A stretch of DNA of 64,000 bases from Occallatibacter sp. (GCA_031296215.1 JARLGE010000114.1:62001-126000), one strand, 5' to 3'; numbered from the stretch's first letter, positions 53,653 through 63,222 are shown. Made by a program: numbers and translations. Notes: generated from the sequence alone by a model not told the origin.

Positions 53653-55068
53653 TTAGCACTCACTCAGCAGCTCCGCCCACTTGCGGACGGCTTCGGCCGT
53701 CACGGACTGGCCGTCGGACTCGTTGGCGGCCAGTTGCACCGCGAAGTTGCCCAGGGTGGAGCTTTCCGGGTGGCCGGTCTCGACGGGACGGTGGGTGCGC
53801 TGCGCGGTGAGCTCGGTGAGCAGGCGGTTGCGGCTGGCGCCGCCCAGGATGTGAACGCGGTCGAGGGTGCGGTCGAGCAGCTTTTCCAGGCTGCTCAGCG
53901 CAAAAGAGTAGCGGTCGGCCAAGCTCTCGAAGATGACTCGGGCAAAGACCGGCTCATTGCCGGCCACGTCGGGGATGGTGGCCCAGCGGTGGCACCAGAG
54001 CTGATGATTGATGCGTTCGGGCATGTCGGAGTCCAGCAGCAGCGACTCGGCGTCAACGTCGATGAGGCCGGGATAGCTGGATTGGGCGGCCTGGGCTACC
54101 AGGTCTTCGATCTTCCACGGGCGGCCTTCGGCGGCCCAGGCTTCCATGCACTGCTTGACCAGCCACATGCCGTTGACCAGGGAGTGGAAGCAGAGGCCTC
54201 CGCCTGCCGCGCCCAGGTTGGTGTAGCGGGCGTCGAAAGCCTGGGCGCTGGTGACGGGCTCGGCGATGAGAGTGCCGACCAGCGACCAGGTTCCGGAACA
54301 GATGTAGAGCGCGGCGTCGAGGCTGGAAGGAATGCCGGCGATGGCCGAGGCGGTATCGTGGCAGGCGGGAGCGATTAGCTGAGTGTGCCGGAAGGCCTTG
54401 AGCGCGGCCAGGGGGCCCTGAAGCCTGCCGAGATTGACGCCGGCACGGACGATGGGCGGCGCAGCGTCGATGGAGAGGCCGAGCAGGCGAAACAGTTCTG
54501 CATCCCAGTCGCCGGTCTTGAGATCGACCAGGCCGGTGTGACTGGCGTTGGTGTGCTCGCCGACGCGGCGTCCGCCGAGCCAGTGGAGCACATATTCGGG
54601 CAGCATCACCCAGGGAGCGCTGGGATCGATGCCGGCGGCCTGATCGGCGAGCAACTGGTAGAGGGTGTTGATGCGATGGGGCAGTGCGCCGGTGCGCGCG
54701 AAGAGTTCGGCGGGCGGGATGATCTTGTCCGTGGCCTCTTTGACGGATTCGGTGCGGGGGTCGCGATAGCAGAAGGGCGGACGCAGGGGACGGCCATTGT
54801 GGGCCAGGCGCACATAGTCCACACTCCAACTGTCGACGGCGATGGAGGCGACGCCCTCGGTGGCAATGTGGGCGGCTTTGCGCAGGCCTTCTTCCAGGCC
54901 GGCAAGGATGGCCTTGAGGGGCCAGTGCATATGCTTGGCGCGATGAACGGGGCCGTTGGGAATTCGATGGACGACTTCGACGGCCGCTTGGCCATCGAGC
55001 CAGCGCAGCAATGAGACGCGACAGCTCTCAGCGCCCAGGTCGATGGCGATGCGTGCGGGTTCTTGCAT
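53653..55068 (-). CDS. rhaB: Rhamnulokinase-type FGGY sugar kinase
   Basis: A 471-residue cytoplasmic kinase that phosphorylates L-rhamnulose at O-1. The first ATPase motif is RIAIDLGAESCRVSLLRW, typical of rhamnulokinases (GAxSxR). Further family sequence is VDSWSVDYVRL near residue 75, HTGLVDLKTGDW near residue 185 and the ATP site YICSGTWSLVG near residue 265. The late VHILGGASRNRLLTEL near residue 405 is also typical. The start at 55068 gives the canonical beginning; a frame to 55155 would run into the aldolase gene. The gene lies 26 bases downstream of rhaD and is the last of a minus-strand set that starts at rhaI. Confidence 0.92.
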   Translation of the reverse strand: MQEPARIAIDLGAESCRVSLLRWLDGQAAVEVVHRIPNGPVHRAKHMHWPLKAILAGLEEGLRKAAHIATEGVASIAVDSWSVDYVRLAHNGRPLRPPFCYRDPRTESVKEATDKIIPPAELFARTGALPHRINTLYQLLADQAAGIDPSAPWVMLPEYVLHWLGGRRVGEHTNASHTGLVDLKTGDWDAELFRLLGLSIDAAPPIVRAGVNLGRLQGPLAALKAFRHTQLIAPACHDTASAIAGIPSSLDAALYICSGTWSLVGTLIAEPVTSAQAFDARYTNLGAAGGGLCFHSLVNGMWLVKQCMEAWAAEGRPWKIEDLVAQAAQSSYPGLIDVDAESLLLDSDMPERINHQLWCHRWATIPDVAGNEPVFARVIFESLADRYSFALSSLEKLLDRTLDRVHILGGASRNRLLTELTAQRTHRPVETGHPESSTLGNFAVQLAANESDGQSVTAEAVRKWAELLSEC

Positions 55069-55094
55069 AGAGGCGGTTGAACCCCTCCTGGAGT

Positions 55095-57314
55095 TTATCG
55101 CAGGAACGCCTCGGTGAGGCCGCCGTCGACGGGAATCAGGTGGCCGGTGGTGCAACGGGAACGCGGGCTGCCCAAAAAGAGAATGGCCTCGGCGCAGTCC
55201 GAGGGTTCGATTGGTTGGTGGGTCAGTGTGCGTTTGGCATAGTAGGTGGCGAGCAGGTTGCGCAGCTCGTCGTCGGAGAGCGATTCGTCAAAAGGAATTC
55301 TGTATTTGGCGAGAGAGGCTTTGACGCGGTCGCCGGGAAACATCATCGATCCCTTCACGACGGTGGCAGGGCTGATGCCGTTGACGCGTACACATGGCGC
55401 CAGGGCCACGGCAAGTTCGCGGACCAGGTGGGAGACAGCGGCCTTGCTCACATCGTAGGCCTCGCTGCCGTGCTTGGAGACAACGGCGTTGGCGGAACTG
55501 GTGAGCACGATGGACCCGTCGAGCGCCTGCTCCTTGAAGACTTTTGCGGCTTGGTCGGCGAGCAGGTAGTTGGCGGTTACGTTGATGTCGAGCGTGGTGG
55601 CCCAGAGGGCGTCGGGAATCTTGCCTGCGGTCGAGGGCGGGAACATGGCCGCGGTGTTGATGAGCATGTCGAGGCCGCCGAACGCCGCGACGGTTGCGTT
55701 GATGGCGCTGGCGATGGCTTCGCGGCTGCGGATGTCAACCGTGGTGACGGCAATGAACTCGCCGGAGGTAGCGGACTTCAGCTCGGCGGCGACGCGGGCG
55801 GCCGCGGCTTCGTCACGATCGGCAACCACCACGTGCGCGCCGCGCGCGGCGGCCAGGTGGGCAACTTCGCGGCCGATGCCGCTGCCTCCGCCCACGACCA
55901 AAGCGATGCGGCGGCTGAGCTCCTTCTCCGGCGGCTGACGGCGGATTTTGGCCTCTTCCATCGCCCAGTATTCGATGCGGAAGGCCTCGATGGGCGGAAG
56001 GGCGACGTAGTTGGAGAAGACCTTGAAGCTGGCCGGGGCATTGGCCGGGCCGCATTGGGGGAGCGTTCCGGTGACATTCCCCTCGGCCAACAACGTCGCG
56101 CCCTCCATGACGTGGATGGCGTTGGTATAGAACTCGCCGACGATCCGCGCCTCGGTCTTGTTCTTGCCGAAGCTGAACATGCCCAGGCCCTGGATGAGCA
56201 CGACCGTGGGGCTGGTGTCGCGCAGGGCGGGAGAATCGGGCATGGCGAACCCGTGATAGTAGTCGCGGTATTGCTGGCGGTATTCAATCAGCGAAACCTC
56301 GATCTGCCGCTTGAGGGCAGCGAGGTCGGCGTCCGCGGCCCAGGGAACAAACAGCGGACGGATTTTGGTGCGGATGAAGTGGTCGGGGCAACTGGTGCCG
56401 AGGAAGGCCAGATCGCGAGCGTGGACGGAGTTGACGAATTGAAGCACGTCGGGCGCGTCGGTAAAGCTGGCGATGTAACGGCTGTGCGCGCTGACGCGTC
56501 CGCGCAGGTAGGGCGCGATCTGGACGGCGAGATGCGGTCGGTGTCCACGGGCGGATATAGCCAGTCCCCCGAACCGCGCGGGACCCTTCGCGATGCCGTG
56601 GCGTTCGATAAACTGGCCGATCTGGTCGATGACCGTGATGGTGTTGAGGTAGCATTCGCGCTGCGTGTCGCCCCAGGTGAACAGGCCGTGGCCGCCCAGT
56701 ACGATGCCGTCGCAGCCGGGATTGTCGCCGACCGCCTGGCGCAGCATCAGGCCCAGCTCAAAGCCGGGACGCTGCCAGGGAATCCAGACCAGCGAATGGT
56801 TGAACTCGCGGTTGAATTCCTCCATTTTGGTTTTGCCGTTGGCCGATGCGGCCAACGCGATGGCCCAGTCGGGGTGGAGATGGTCGACGTGGAGGAAGGG
56901 AAGAAAGCCGTGCAGCGGCGTGTCGATGGAGGCGGCTACGGGGTTGTTGCGGAAGGTGCACAGGGGGTACATGGCTACCATGTCGTCCTCGTGCTCCACG
57001 CCCTTGTAACTGCGCTCCAGAGCCAGAAACTTCTCCTGATAAAGAGTGGCCAGCCCCGCGCGTTTCATGCTGCCCAGGTCGCCGCCAGAGCCCTTGACCC
57101 ACAGCACCTCGACCGGCTCGCCGGTGAGCGGATCTATCTCCGTGACTTTGGAACTGGTGTTGCCACCGGCAAAGTTGGTGATGCGCAGGTCCGAGCCGAG
57201 CAAGTTGGAGCGGTAACGGAGCTGTTCCGGTCCGTCGAGAACAGCGGCGACTGCCGGGTCCCAGCGGTCTTCAAGGAACTTGAGTGTAGCGGAGGGGGAA
57301 GCGGATAGGGTCAT
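55095..57314 (-). CDS. rhaD: Bifunctional rhamnulose-1-phosphate aldolase / lactaldehyde dehydrogenase (SDR)
   Basis: A 739-residue two-domain enzyme. Residues about 20-430 form a class II aldolase (HVDHLHPDWAIALAA near residue 140, then GGHGLFTWGDTQRE), which splits L-rhamnulose 1-phosphate to dihydroxyacetone phosphate and L-lactaldehyde. Residues about 465-739 form a short-chain dehydrogenase with GGGSGIGREVAHLAA (NAD loop), the serine SSANAVVSK and YDVSK (Tyr and Lys); it should oxidise L-lactaldehyde to L-lactate. In Escherichia coli these activities lie on separate proteins. The start at 57314 begins with MTLSASPSA. It sits directly before rhaB in the transcript. L-lactate from this reaction may use the lactate permease at 36.4 kb. 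Confidence 0.92.
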   Translation of the reverse strand: MTLSASPSATLKFLEDRWDPAVAAVLDGPEQLRYRSNLLGSDLRITNFAGGNTSSKVTEIDPLTGEPVEVLWVKGSGGDLGSMKRAGLATLYQEKFLALERSYKGVEHEDDMVAMYPLCTFRNNPVAASIDTPLHGFLPFLHVDHLHPDWAIALAASANGKTKMEEFNREFNHSLVWIPWQRPGFELGLMLRQAVGDNPGCDGIVLGGHGLFTWGDTQRECYLNTITVIDQIGQFIERHGIAKGPARFGGLAISARGHRPHLAVQIAPYLRGRVSAHSRYIASFTDAPDVLQFVNSVHARDLAFLGTSCPDHFIRTKIRPLFVPWAADADLAALKRQIEVSLIEYRQQYRDYYHGFAMPDSPALRDTSPTVVLIQGLGMFSFGKNKTEARIVGEFYTNAIHVMEGATLLAEGNVTGTLPQCGPANAPASFKVFSNYVALPPIEAFRIEYWAMEEAKIRRQPPEKELSRRIALVVGGGSGIGREVAHLAAARGAHVVVADRDEAAAARVAAELKSATSGEFIAVTTVDIRSREAIASAINATVAAFGGLDMLINTAAMFPPSTAGKIPDALWATTLDINVTANYLLADQAAKVFKEQALDGSIVLTSSANAVVSKHGSEAYDVSKAAVSHLVRELAVALAPCVRVNGISPATVVKGSMMFPGDRVKASLAKYRIPFDESLSDDELRNLLATYYAKRTLTHQPIEPSDCAEAILFLGSPRSRCTTGHLIPVDGGLTEAFLR

Positions 57315-57448
57315 AGATACCACTTTACGGGGAATTCCTGCAGCGTAGACAGGATAACACTCAAAATGCAATAGGAAAGCGATTTCTAATAAGGATCGCA
57401 ATTGACGATTCAATCCTGGAAGATCGTATCGCAAATATCGCGCGGTCT

Positions 57449-58549
57449 CTAGCTTTCGGCCTCCGCGCCCAGGGTTTCGGCCGTGACCGCTCTGTGCCGG
57501 ACGTAGTTGTAGGGCGGGACGGTGTAGCCGCGCAGCAGGGAAATGCCAAGCTGGATGAGGCGCGGGCCGTAGGTCTCCACTTCGTGCGAGATGCTGCCGA
57601 TGAGGGCGCTCTTGCCCGAGCGCATCTCTTCCAGGGCCTCGGGAATGCAGTCCTGTCCGACGATGGCGAAGTCAGATTCGCGGCCAGCCTGGCGGGCGGC
57701 GTCCAGCACGCCCAGGGCGCTGGTGTCGTTGGCCGCGGCTACAAGGATGTTTCCTCCGGTTCCGGATTTGGAAAGAAACTCGGTCACGGCGAGCTGGCTG
57801 GGCAGCCTCATGCCGCTGCCTTCGAGCCGCACGAAGCGGTCGGCGGGGATCTCCCGGCTGCGCTCGCGTATTCCGTCGAAGGCACCCAGGATGCGGCCCT
57901 GGACGAAGCTCCCGGCCTCGGCCATGCCCACCCCCAGCACCCAGTTGACAGTGCCCTTCCACCTGCGCTGGGCGTGTTGAGCCAGAAGGGAGCCGGCTTC
58001 CAGGCCGCACTCAAAATTGTCCACACCGAAGTACGTGGCGTTGGGATGGGGAACATCGACGGCTACCAGGGGGATGTCGGCTTGCTTGAAAATGTGGGCT
58101 ACGCGCGGCGCGGCGGCCTCTTCCGCCTGGAACCCGAGGACAAGGTCCACGCGCTTGGCCACGAACTCCTCGGCGTTGCGGATGGCCACCGCAGAGTCGT
58201 AGCGGTTGTCCAGGACCAGCAACTCGACGCCGGCGGCTGCCGCGGCGGCGGTTACGCTTGCGGCCACGGCGACTGAGAACGGCAGCTCCGCGCTCTGCAC
58301 GCTCAGACCGAAGCGCAGGCGGCGGGGCCGCGAAACCAGCCGGTAGAGTCCGTTCTGCGCCTGCGCTACATAGCCGCGATGGACCAAGGTCTTGAGGATG
58401 CGGTAGACGCTGGTCTTTGAGATGCGGGTCTTCTGGAAAACATCCTCCAGAGACACCGGCGCCTGATTCTCCTCCAGCAGCTCGATTACGTCGAGGGCCT
58501 TGGAGAGGATGGGAATCAGGTAGAGGCGCTTGATTTTTACCTTGGGCAA
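57449..58549 (-). CDS. Unusual regulator: IclR-type helix-turn-helix plus periplasmic-binding-protein-like sugar domain
   Basis: A 366-residue protein with two parts. Residues about 10-75 are a winged helix of the IclR type (LSKALDVIELLEENQAPVSL, RISKTSVYRILKTLVHRGYV). Residues about 90-350 are a sugar-binding fold of the RbsB class (VAVDVPHPNATYFGVDNFEC, ANDTSALGVLDAARQAGRES, and FAIVGQDCIPEALEEM). IclR proteins normally use a GAF-like effector domain; LacI proteins use another helix-turn-helix. The start is TTG 58549 with GGAG eight bases upstream and no suitable ATG. It stands between rhaI and rhaD on the same strand, so it is the likely rhamnose-responsive switch for the set. Confidence 0.88.
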   Translation of the reverse strand: MPKVKIKRLYLIPILSKALDVIELLEENQAPVSLEDVFQKTRISKTSVYRILKTLVHRGYVAQAQNGLYRLVSRPRRLRFGLSVQSAELPFSVAVAASVTAAAAAAGVELLVLDNRYDSAVAIRNAEEFVAKRVDLVLGFQAEEAAAPRVAHIFKQADIPLVAVDVPHPNATYFGVDNFECGLEAGSLLAQHAQRRWKGTVNWVLGVGMAEAGSFVQGRILGAFDGIRERSREIPADRFVRLEGSGMRLPSQLAVTEFLSKSGTGGNILVAAANDTSALGVLDAARQAGRESDFAIVGQDCIPEALEEMRSGKSALIGSISHEVETYGPRLIQLGISLLRGYTVPPYNYVRHRAVTAETLGAEAES

Positions 58550-58608
58550 CTGGTGGTCTCCGTGGTAACTACACTCTGGGACTCAGGTTGCAACCAGCAT
58601 AAACCCTC

Positions 58609-59805
58609 TCAGGCGTAGCTGCTGACGGCGGAAGCCCGGCCTCCGCGTTGCAGGGCGATGCGCTCGACGTACCCGCCTTCGCGCAGGGCGGCGAGGGGGG
58701 AGGCGGCCAGGCCACGACGCTCACGCCAGGCTGCGGCCAGGGGGCGGACGTCGGTCCAGAATGCGCCGCGGAACAGCTCTTCGGCGGCCACAATGCCGCA
58801 GGACTGCTGCTGCCGCGTCAACTCCTCGCGATCGATGAGCGCCGCCTTCAGCCAAAGCTCCTGCGCGGTGACGACAGTTTGCACGGTGGCTTCGATCTTG
58901 CCTTTCAGGTTGTGGCTCTGATCAATCATGTACGCGACCCCCGCGGAGGCCAGACCGTCGGACTGAGCGCATTGCAGTTCATGGAAGATGCGAAAGATCT
59001 GGTAGGGGTCAATGGAACCGAGCGTGAGATCGTCATCGGCGTAGCGGCGGTCGTTGAAGTGGAATCCGCCCAACTGCCCGGTGTGCAGCAGCCAGGCGAC
59101 AATCTGCTCGATGTTCTGCGCCGAGTAGTGGTGACCGGTGTCGACCAGCACGCGGGCCTGGGGGCCGGCGGCCCGCGCCAGGTGCGACGCCATGCCCCAG
59201 TCGGCGATGTCGGTGTGGTAGAAGGCCGGCTCGAAGGGCTTGTACTCGATGAGCAGGCGCTGGTCGGGAGCGAGAGCGTCGTGGGCTGCGTGCAGGGCCT
59301 CTTCGAGCCAGGCGATGCGGGCTCTTATGCTCTGTGAGCCTGGGTAGTTGGAGCCGTCCGGAAGCCAGAGAGAGATGTCGCGGGAGCCGGTTTGTTTGGC
59401 GATTTCGATCGAATTGAGCACGTGCTCCAGGGCCTGGCGGCGGATGGCCGGATCGGGATTGCAGAGCGATCCGAATTTGTACTCCTGATCCTGAAAAAGG
59501 TTGGGATTGATGGAGCCGGCCTTGACGCCGTAGCGCTGCTCCAGCCGCTTCAGTTCCGGGATGTCGTCGATGCCGTCGGGCAGATCCCACAGGACATGCA
59601 GGGCAATCGTAGGGGTGACACCGGTCAGGCGGTTGACCTCGGCTGCGTCGGCAAACTTCTCTTCCAGCGTAGAGGCGGCGGCTGCCTGGACAAATTTGCC
59701 GAAGCGGGTGCCGGTGTTGGCGAAGCCCCAGGAAGGAATCTCGATCTGGAAGGCGTCGAGGGCCTCCATTACATGATCGAAGAGAGCGGAATCGGAGTGC
59801 GGCAT
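58609..59805 (-). CDS. rhaI: L-rhamnose isomerase (RhaI type)
   Basis: A 398-residue metal-dependent TIM-barrel isomerase that converts L-rhamnose to L-rhamnulose. It resembles the Pseudomonas stutzeri-type rhamnose isomerase rather than E. coli RhaA. Visible parts are IEIPSWGFANTGTRFGKF at residues 21-38, HVLWDLPDGIDDI, SINPNLFQDQEYKFGS, and the metal and substrate area KPFEPAFYHTDIADWGM with VLVDTGHHYSAQNIEQI and FHFNDRRYADDDLTLGS. The start at 59805 has AAAGGCG seven bases upstream. It is the first gene of the minus-strand rhamnose set, and a palindrome at 59859-59874 lies ahead of it. Confidence 0.92.
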   Translation of the reverse strand: MPHSDSALFDHVMEALDAFQIEIPSWGFANTGTRFGKFVQAAAASTLEEKFADAAEVNRLTGVTPTIALHVLWDLPDGIDDIPELKRLEQRYGVKAGSINPNLFQDQEYKFGSLCNPDPAIRRQALEHVLNSIEIAKQTGSRDISLWLPDGSNYPGSQSIRARIAWLEEALHAAHDALAPDQRLLIEYKPFEPAFYHTDIADWGMASHLARAAGPQARVLVDTGHHYSAQNIEQIVAWLLHTGQLGGFHFNDRRYADDDLTLGSIDPYQIFRIFHELQCAQSDGLASAGVAYMIDQSHNLKGKIEATVQTVVTAQELWLKAALIDREELTRQQQSCGIVAAEELFRGAFWTDVRPLAAAWRERRGLAASPLAALREGGYVERIALQRGGRASAVSSYA

Positions 59806-59858
59806 GGGAGACGCCTTTCAGCTATCTGGGGCCGGGGAAGCGACCCCCTCAGACGGCA

Positions 59859-59874
59859 CTATCGTATTCGATAG
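59859..59874. promoter_or_regulatory. Candidate operator upstream of rhaI
   Basis: CTATCG TATT CGATAG is a perfect six-base inverted repeat with a four-base spacer, 54-69 bases before the rhaI start. ATCGTAT also occurs upstream of rhaD near 57424-57430. It may be the site of the IclR/sugar-binding regulator; this is inference from position and symmetry. Confidence 0.35.
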
Positions 59875-60100
59875 AGAGACGAGTTGTCTATTGCAAATGG
59901 GGTTAGAGTCGCTAACAAACATTTCCCCTTCGGCTCGACAGCATTGCCACTCGTCCCAGGCAAGTGGAGCCTAGACAAATCTTCCGATGGTGGTTGGTCG
60001 GGCGTATGCCGGGCTGGGCGGGCGCCCAGGTCAGGGCGCGTCACTGACCGGAACCAAGGCGCTGTTTTAGAATTGGCGGGTTCGACATTCAGGAGGCAGC

Positions 60101-62695
60101 ATGCAGCAACAATGGCAAGGCAGAGGGACGCGGCGCACTTTCCTGGCGCTGGTTGTGGTTTTTTTCGTTTGGTTGGGCGGGCTGGCGAGCCGGGCGCAGA
60201 CGGCGGACGACGAAAAGAAGATCAACGACACCATCGCCAAGATGACGCTCGAGGAGAAAATCCAGATGCTTTCGGGGTCCAGCATGATGGCCTCGACGCC
60301 CCTGGTCCGGCTGGGCATTCCGGCCTTCCGCATGAGCGACGGGCCGGTGGGCGCGCACATTCCTCCGCCCTCGACGGCCTACGCGGCGGGCATTGGCCTG
60401 GCCGCCAGTTGGGATCGCGATCTCGCCTTACAGATCGGCGCCCAGATCGGCCGCGACGCCCGTTCGCGCGGCGCCAGTTACCTGCTTGGCCCTGGGGTAA
60501 ACATCTATCGAGCTCCCATGAACGGGCGCAACTTCGAGTACTTCGGCGAAGACCCATTTCTGGCCGGAGAAACAGCCGTGGGCTACATCGATGGCGTTCA
60601 ATCCCAGGGCGTGAGCGCCACCATCAAGCACTATGCGGCCAACAACTCGGAGTACTTCCGCTTCACCTCGGATTCGGTGGTCAGCGAGCGGGCGCTGCGC
60701 GAGATTTATCTGCCTGCCTTCGAAGCCGCGGTGAAGAAGGCCCACGTGGGCTCCCTGATGGACAGCTACAACTTCCTGAATGGCGAGCACGCCACGCAGA
60801 ACTACCACCTGAACGTGGAGATCGCCAAGCAGCAGTGGGGCTTCGACGGGGTAATGATGTCGGACTGGACGGCGACCCACGACGGCGTGGCCGCGGCCAA
60901 CGCGGGCCTCGACCTGGAGATGCCCTTCGGCACCTATATGAACGCCAAGGCGCTGCTGCCGGCGGTCAAGGAGGGCAAGGTCAAGGAGCCGACGATCGAC
61001 GACAAGATTCGCCGCATTCTGCGCAACGCCTACCGCTTCGGATGGATCGACCATGACCCGCTGGACAACTCGATTCCGCGCTACAACCAGCAGGGGCGGG
61101 TGGCGGCCCTGCAAGGCGCGCGCGAGGGCATCGTGCTCCTGAAAAATCAGGGTAACCTGCTGCCGCTCGACCCGGCGAAGGTGAAGACCATTGCGGTGAT
61201 CGGGCCGGATGCTTTTCCGGCTATTCCGACGGCGGGCGGCAGCGGCCAGGTTCCCACCTTCTCCGACGTGAGCGCGCTCAAGGGCCTCAGCGACCGGCTG
61301 GGCCTGAATGGCAATGTGCTCTACGATCGCGGCGTTCCCAATCTTTCTGTTCTGGCCATGCGCTCCGGGTTCATGCTGGCTCCGGACAAGTTCGTCCCCG
61401 GCCTCACCGTGGACACCTTCGACAACGACAAGTTCGAGGGCAAGCCGGTGGCCACGCGGACCGAGATGACAGCCAACACCGGGCAGAACATTCTGGACAG
61501 CCCGGACCTGGCCGAGCTGATCAATTCGATTACCGCGGAGCAGATGGCCATGTTCATGGGCGGCGGCGGCCCGCCGCGATTCGAGCGCTGGACCGGCTAT
61601 TACTTTGCCCGCGGTCCCGGCAACTACCTGATCTTTGTGGACGATCAGGGACAATACCGGTTCAAGGTCGACGACAAGATCGTGATCGACCACGCGGAGG
61701 TTCCCAAGTCGGCTATGGCTCAGATCGACCTGCCATTGACACCAGGGCCGCACAAAGTCGTAATCGAGATGCTCGGCTCGGCGCCATTCACCGGGACGGC
61801 GCTCAAAGTTGGCATTGCTCTCGAAGGCACGCTGGTCAACCAGTCGGCCATCGACATCGCAAAGAAGGCCGACGCGGTGATTGTGGCCGTGGGCTACAAC
61901 GCGGACATCGAAACCGAGGGGGCGGATCGCGAGTTTCAACTGCCTCCGGGGCAGGATGAGCTGATCGCCAAGATCGCCGCGGCCAACCCCAACACCATTG
62001 TCACCGTCACCTCCGGCGGCAGCGTCGATGCGTCGCGCTGGATCGACAATGTGGCGGCGCTGCTCGAGAACTGGTACCCCGGCCAGGAGGGCGGCACGGC
62101 GCTGGCCGAGGTGGTCTTCGGCGACGTCAACCCCTCCGGCCGCCTGCCCATCAGCTGGGAGCGCAGCCTCAACGACAACCCCTCCTATCCGTACTACTAC
62201 CCCACGCCGGGAACGCTGAAGATTCCCTACCGGGACGACGTGTTTGTGGGCTATCGCGGCTACGAGCATAACGGCGTGAAGCCGCTGTTCCCATTCGGCT
62301 ACGGGCTCTCCTACACCAGCTTCAAGTACTCCGGCCTGGCTATTCAGGCGGGAACGGGCGCAGGCACCTACGCCGTCAGTTTCGACGTGACCAACAACGG
62401 GACGCGCGCCGGTGCAGATGTGGCTCAGGTCTACGTCAGCGAGGAACATCCGCAGGTTCCGCGTCCGCCGCAGGAGCTGAAGGGCTTTGCCCGCGTCGTG
62501 CTCGATCCGGGCCAGACGCGGCACGTGACAGTGCCGCTCGATGCGCGGAGCTTCACCTGGTACGACGAGAAGGCCGCCGCCTGGCACGCCGACGCGGGCA
62601 GCTTCACCGTCCACGTGAGCCGTTCCTCGGCTGATCCGCAACTGGAGGGGAAGATCAAGCTGGAGCAGGCGATCGTGCTGCCGGTGAAGCACTGA
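60101..62695 (+). CDS. Secreted GH3 beta-glucosidase-type enzyme with PA14-like insert and FnIII-like end
   Basis: An 864-residue exported hydrolase. The signal anchor is TFLALVVVFFVWLGGLAS, ending near ASRAQT. The GH3 N-terminal barrel has RLGIPAFRMSDGPVGAH, and the nucleophile is Asp255 in GFDGVMMSDWTATHDG. A PA14-like insert is suggested at about 450-590 (RFERWTGYYFARGPGNYLIF). The GH3 C-terminal domain (VGYNADIETEGADREFQLPP) follows, and the last 110 residues are an FnIII-like beta domain. It should act on beta-glucosides or xylosides. AGGAGG lies seven bases before the ATG. Divergent from rhaI by 295 bases. Confidence 0.93.
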   Translation: MQQQWQGRGTRRTFLALVVVFFVWLGGLASRAQTADDEKKINDTIAKMTLEEKIQMLSGSSMMASTPLVRLGIPAFRMSDGPVGAHIPPPSTAYAAGIGLAASWDRDLALQIGAQIGRDARSRGASYLLGPGVNIYRAPMNGRNFEYFGEDPFLAGETAVGYIDGVQSQGVSATIKHYAANNSEYFRFTSDSVVSERALREIYLPAFEAAVKKAHVGSLMDSYNFLNGEHATQNYHLNVEIAKQQWGFDGVMMSDWTATHDGVAAANAGLDLEMPFGTYMNAKALLPAVKEGKVKEPTIDDKIRRILRNAYRFGWIDHDPLDNSIPRYNQQGRVAALQGAREGIVLLKNQGNLLPLDPAKVKTIAVIGPDAFPAIPTAGGSGQVPTFSDVSALKGLSDRLGLNGNVLYDRGVPNLSVLAMRSGFMLAPDKFVPGLTVDTFDNDKFEGKPVATRTEMTANTGQNILDSPDLAELINSITAEQMAMFMGGGGPPRFERWTGYYFARGPGNYLIFVDDQGQYRFKVDDKIVIDHAEVPKSAMAQIDLPLTPGPHKVVIEMLGSAPFTGTALKVGIALEGTLVNQSAIDIAKKADAVIVAVGYNADIETEGADREFQLPPGQDELIAKIAAANPNTIVTVTSGGSVDASRWIDNVAALLENWYPGQEGGTALAEVVFGDVNPSGRLPISWERSLNDNPSYPYYYPTPGTLKIPYRDDVFVGYRGYEHNGVKPLFPFGYGLSYTSFKYSGLAIQAGTGAGTYAVSFDVTNNGTRAGADVAQVYVSEEHPQVPRPPQELKGFARVVLDPGQTRHVTVPLDARSFTWYDEKAAAWHADAGSFTVHVSRSSADPQLEGKIKLEQAIVLPVKH

Positions 62696-62762
62696 ACCGG
62701 TAGTGAGCTTTCAGTGGTTGGTTCGGCTGCGGGGTTATGCCGCCTCAAGCTGCCAGGAGAAT

Positions 62763-62805
62763 CGCCGGTGGGGCCTTTCACTGAAGACCCCATCGGCGTT
62801 TTTTT
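62763..62805 (+). terminator. Intrinsic terminator after the GH3 gene
   Basis: The stem CGCCGGTGGGG / CCCCATCGGCG (11 pairs, one G-U) is followed at once by seven T. It begins 67 bases after the GH3 stop codon. This is the clearest rho-independent terminator in the window. Confidence 0.9.
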
Positions 62806-63080
62806 GGCGGCCGGTGGCCGGTGAGGTTCCGCTGGCGGCCTTGCGCGGGTCGACTTTCCTGGCGCGGGCTCGACTAATCAGGCTGCTTTCTCCCATTTTT
62901 CCCGTCGGGATGAGCCCTTGGCTCCGCCCCTCCGGTTCTCACTTCCTGCTTGTTTTGGAGGACAGCCGCAGTTCAGCGCAGAAACCCGCAGTGAGGGTTC
63001 TTCATAAAGCGCGATTTCCGCGTCTGGTCTTCTTCCGATCCGGGCAGAGATTGCCTCTCGACTCCACCAGCAAACTGCCG

Positions 63081-63104
63081 CAGGATGACAGTTCTGTCAT
63101 CCTG
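63081..63104. repeat. Perfect 11-base hairpin, likely dispersed repeat
   Basis: CAGGATGACAG, loop TT, CTGTCATCCTG: a perfect inverted repeat without a following T-run, lying in the GH3-S53 gap. Its form is like short dispersed palindromes; only one copy is in the window. Confidence 0.5.
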
Positions 63105-63222
63105 GCCTGTTCTCATCTGAAAAATCAAACAGGAGCAGGCTGGCATGTTATTTTTGATTGCAACCGGAAGCCGCTGTTTGTTCTGTAGGGGTTTCGCGGG
63201 AGAAAGGGCCAGGTAGCCTCCC

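Larger units (their letters stand above)
62696..63222. other. Intergenic region with terminator and hairpin repeat
   Basis: This 527-base gap between the GH3 and S53 genes holds an intrinsic terminator at 62763-62805 and a perfect hairpin at 63081-63104. No coding frame has support. Confidence 0.6.

Noticed and set aside
55077-57308. 743-residue open frame on the plus strand
   Set aside because: Antisense to the bifunctional rhamnulose-1-phosphate aldolase/dehydrogenase, with no domain of its own.
60428-62692. 754-residue open frame on the minus strand
   Set aside because: Antisense shadow of the GH3 gene; rich in His, Arg and Val with no recognisable fold.
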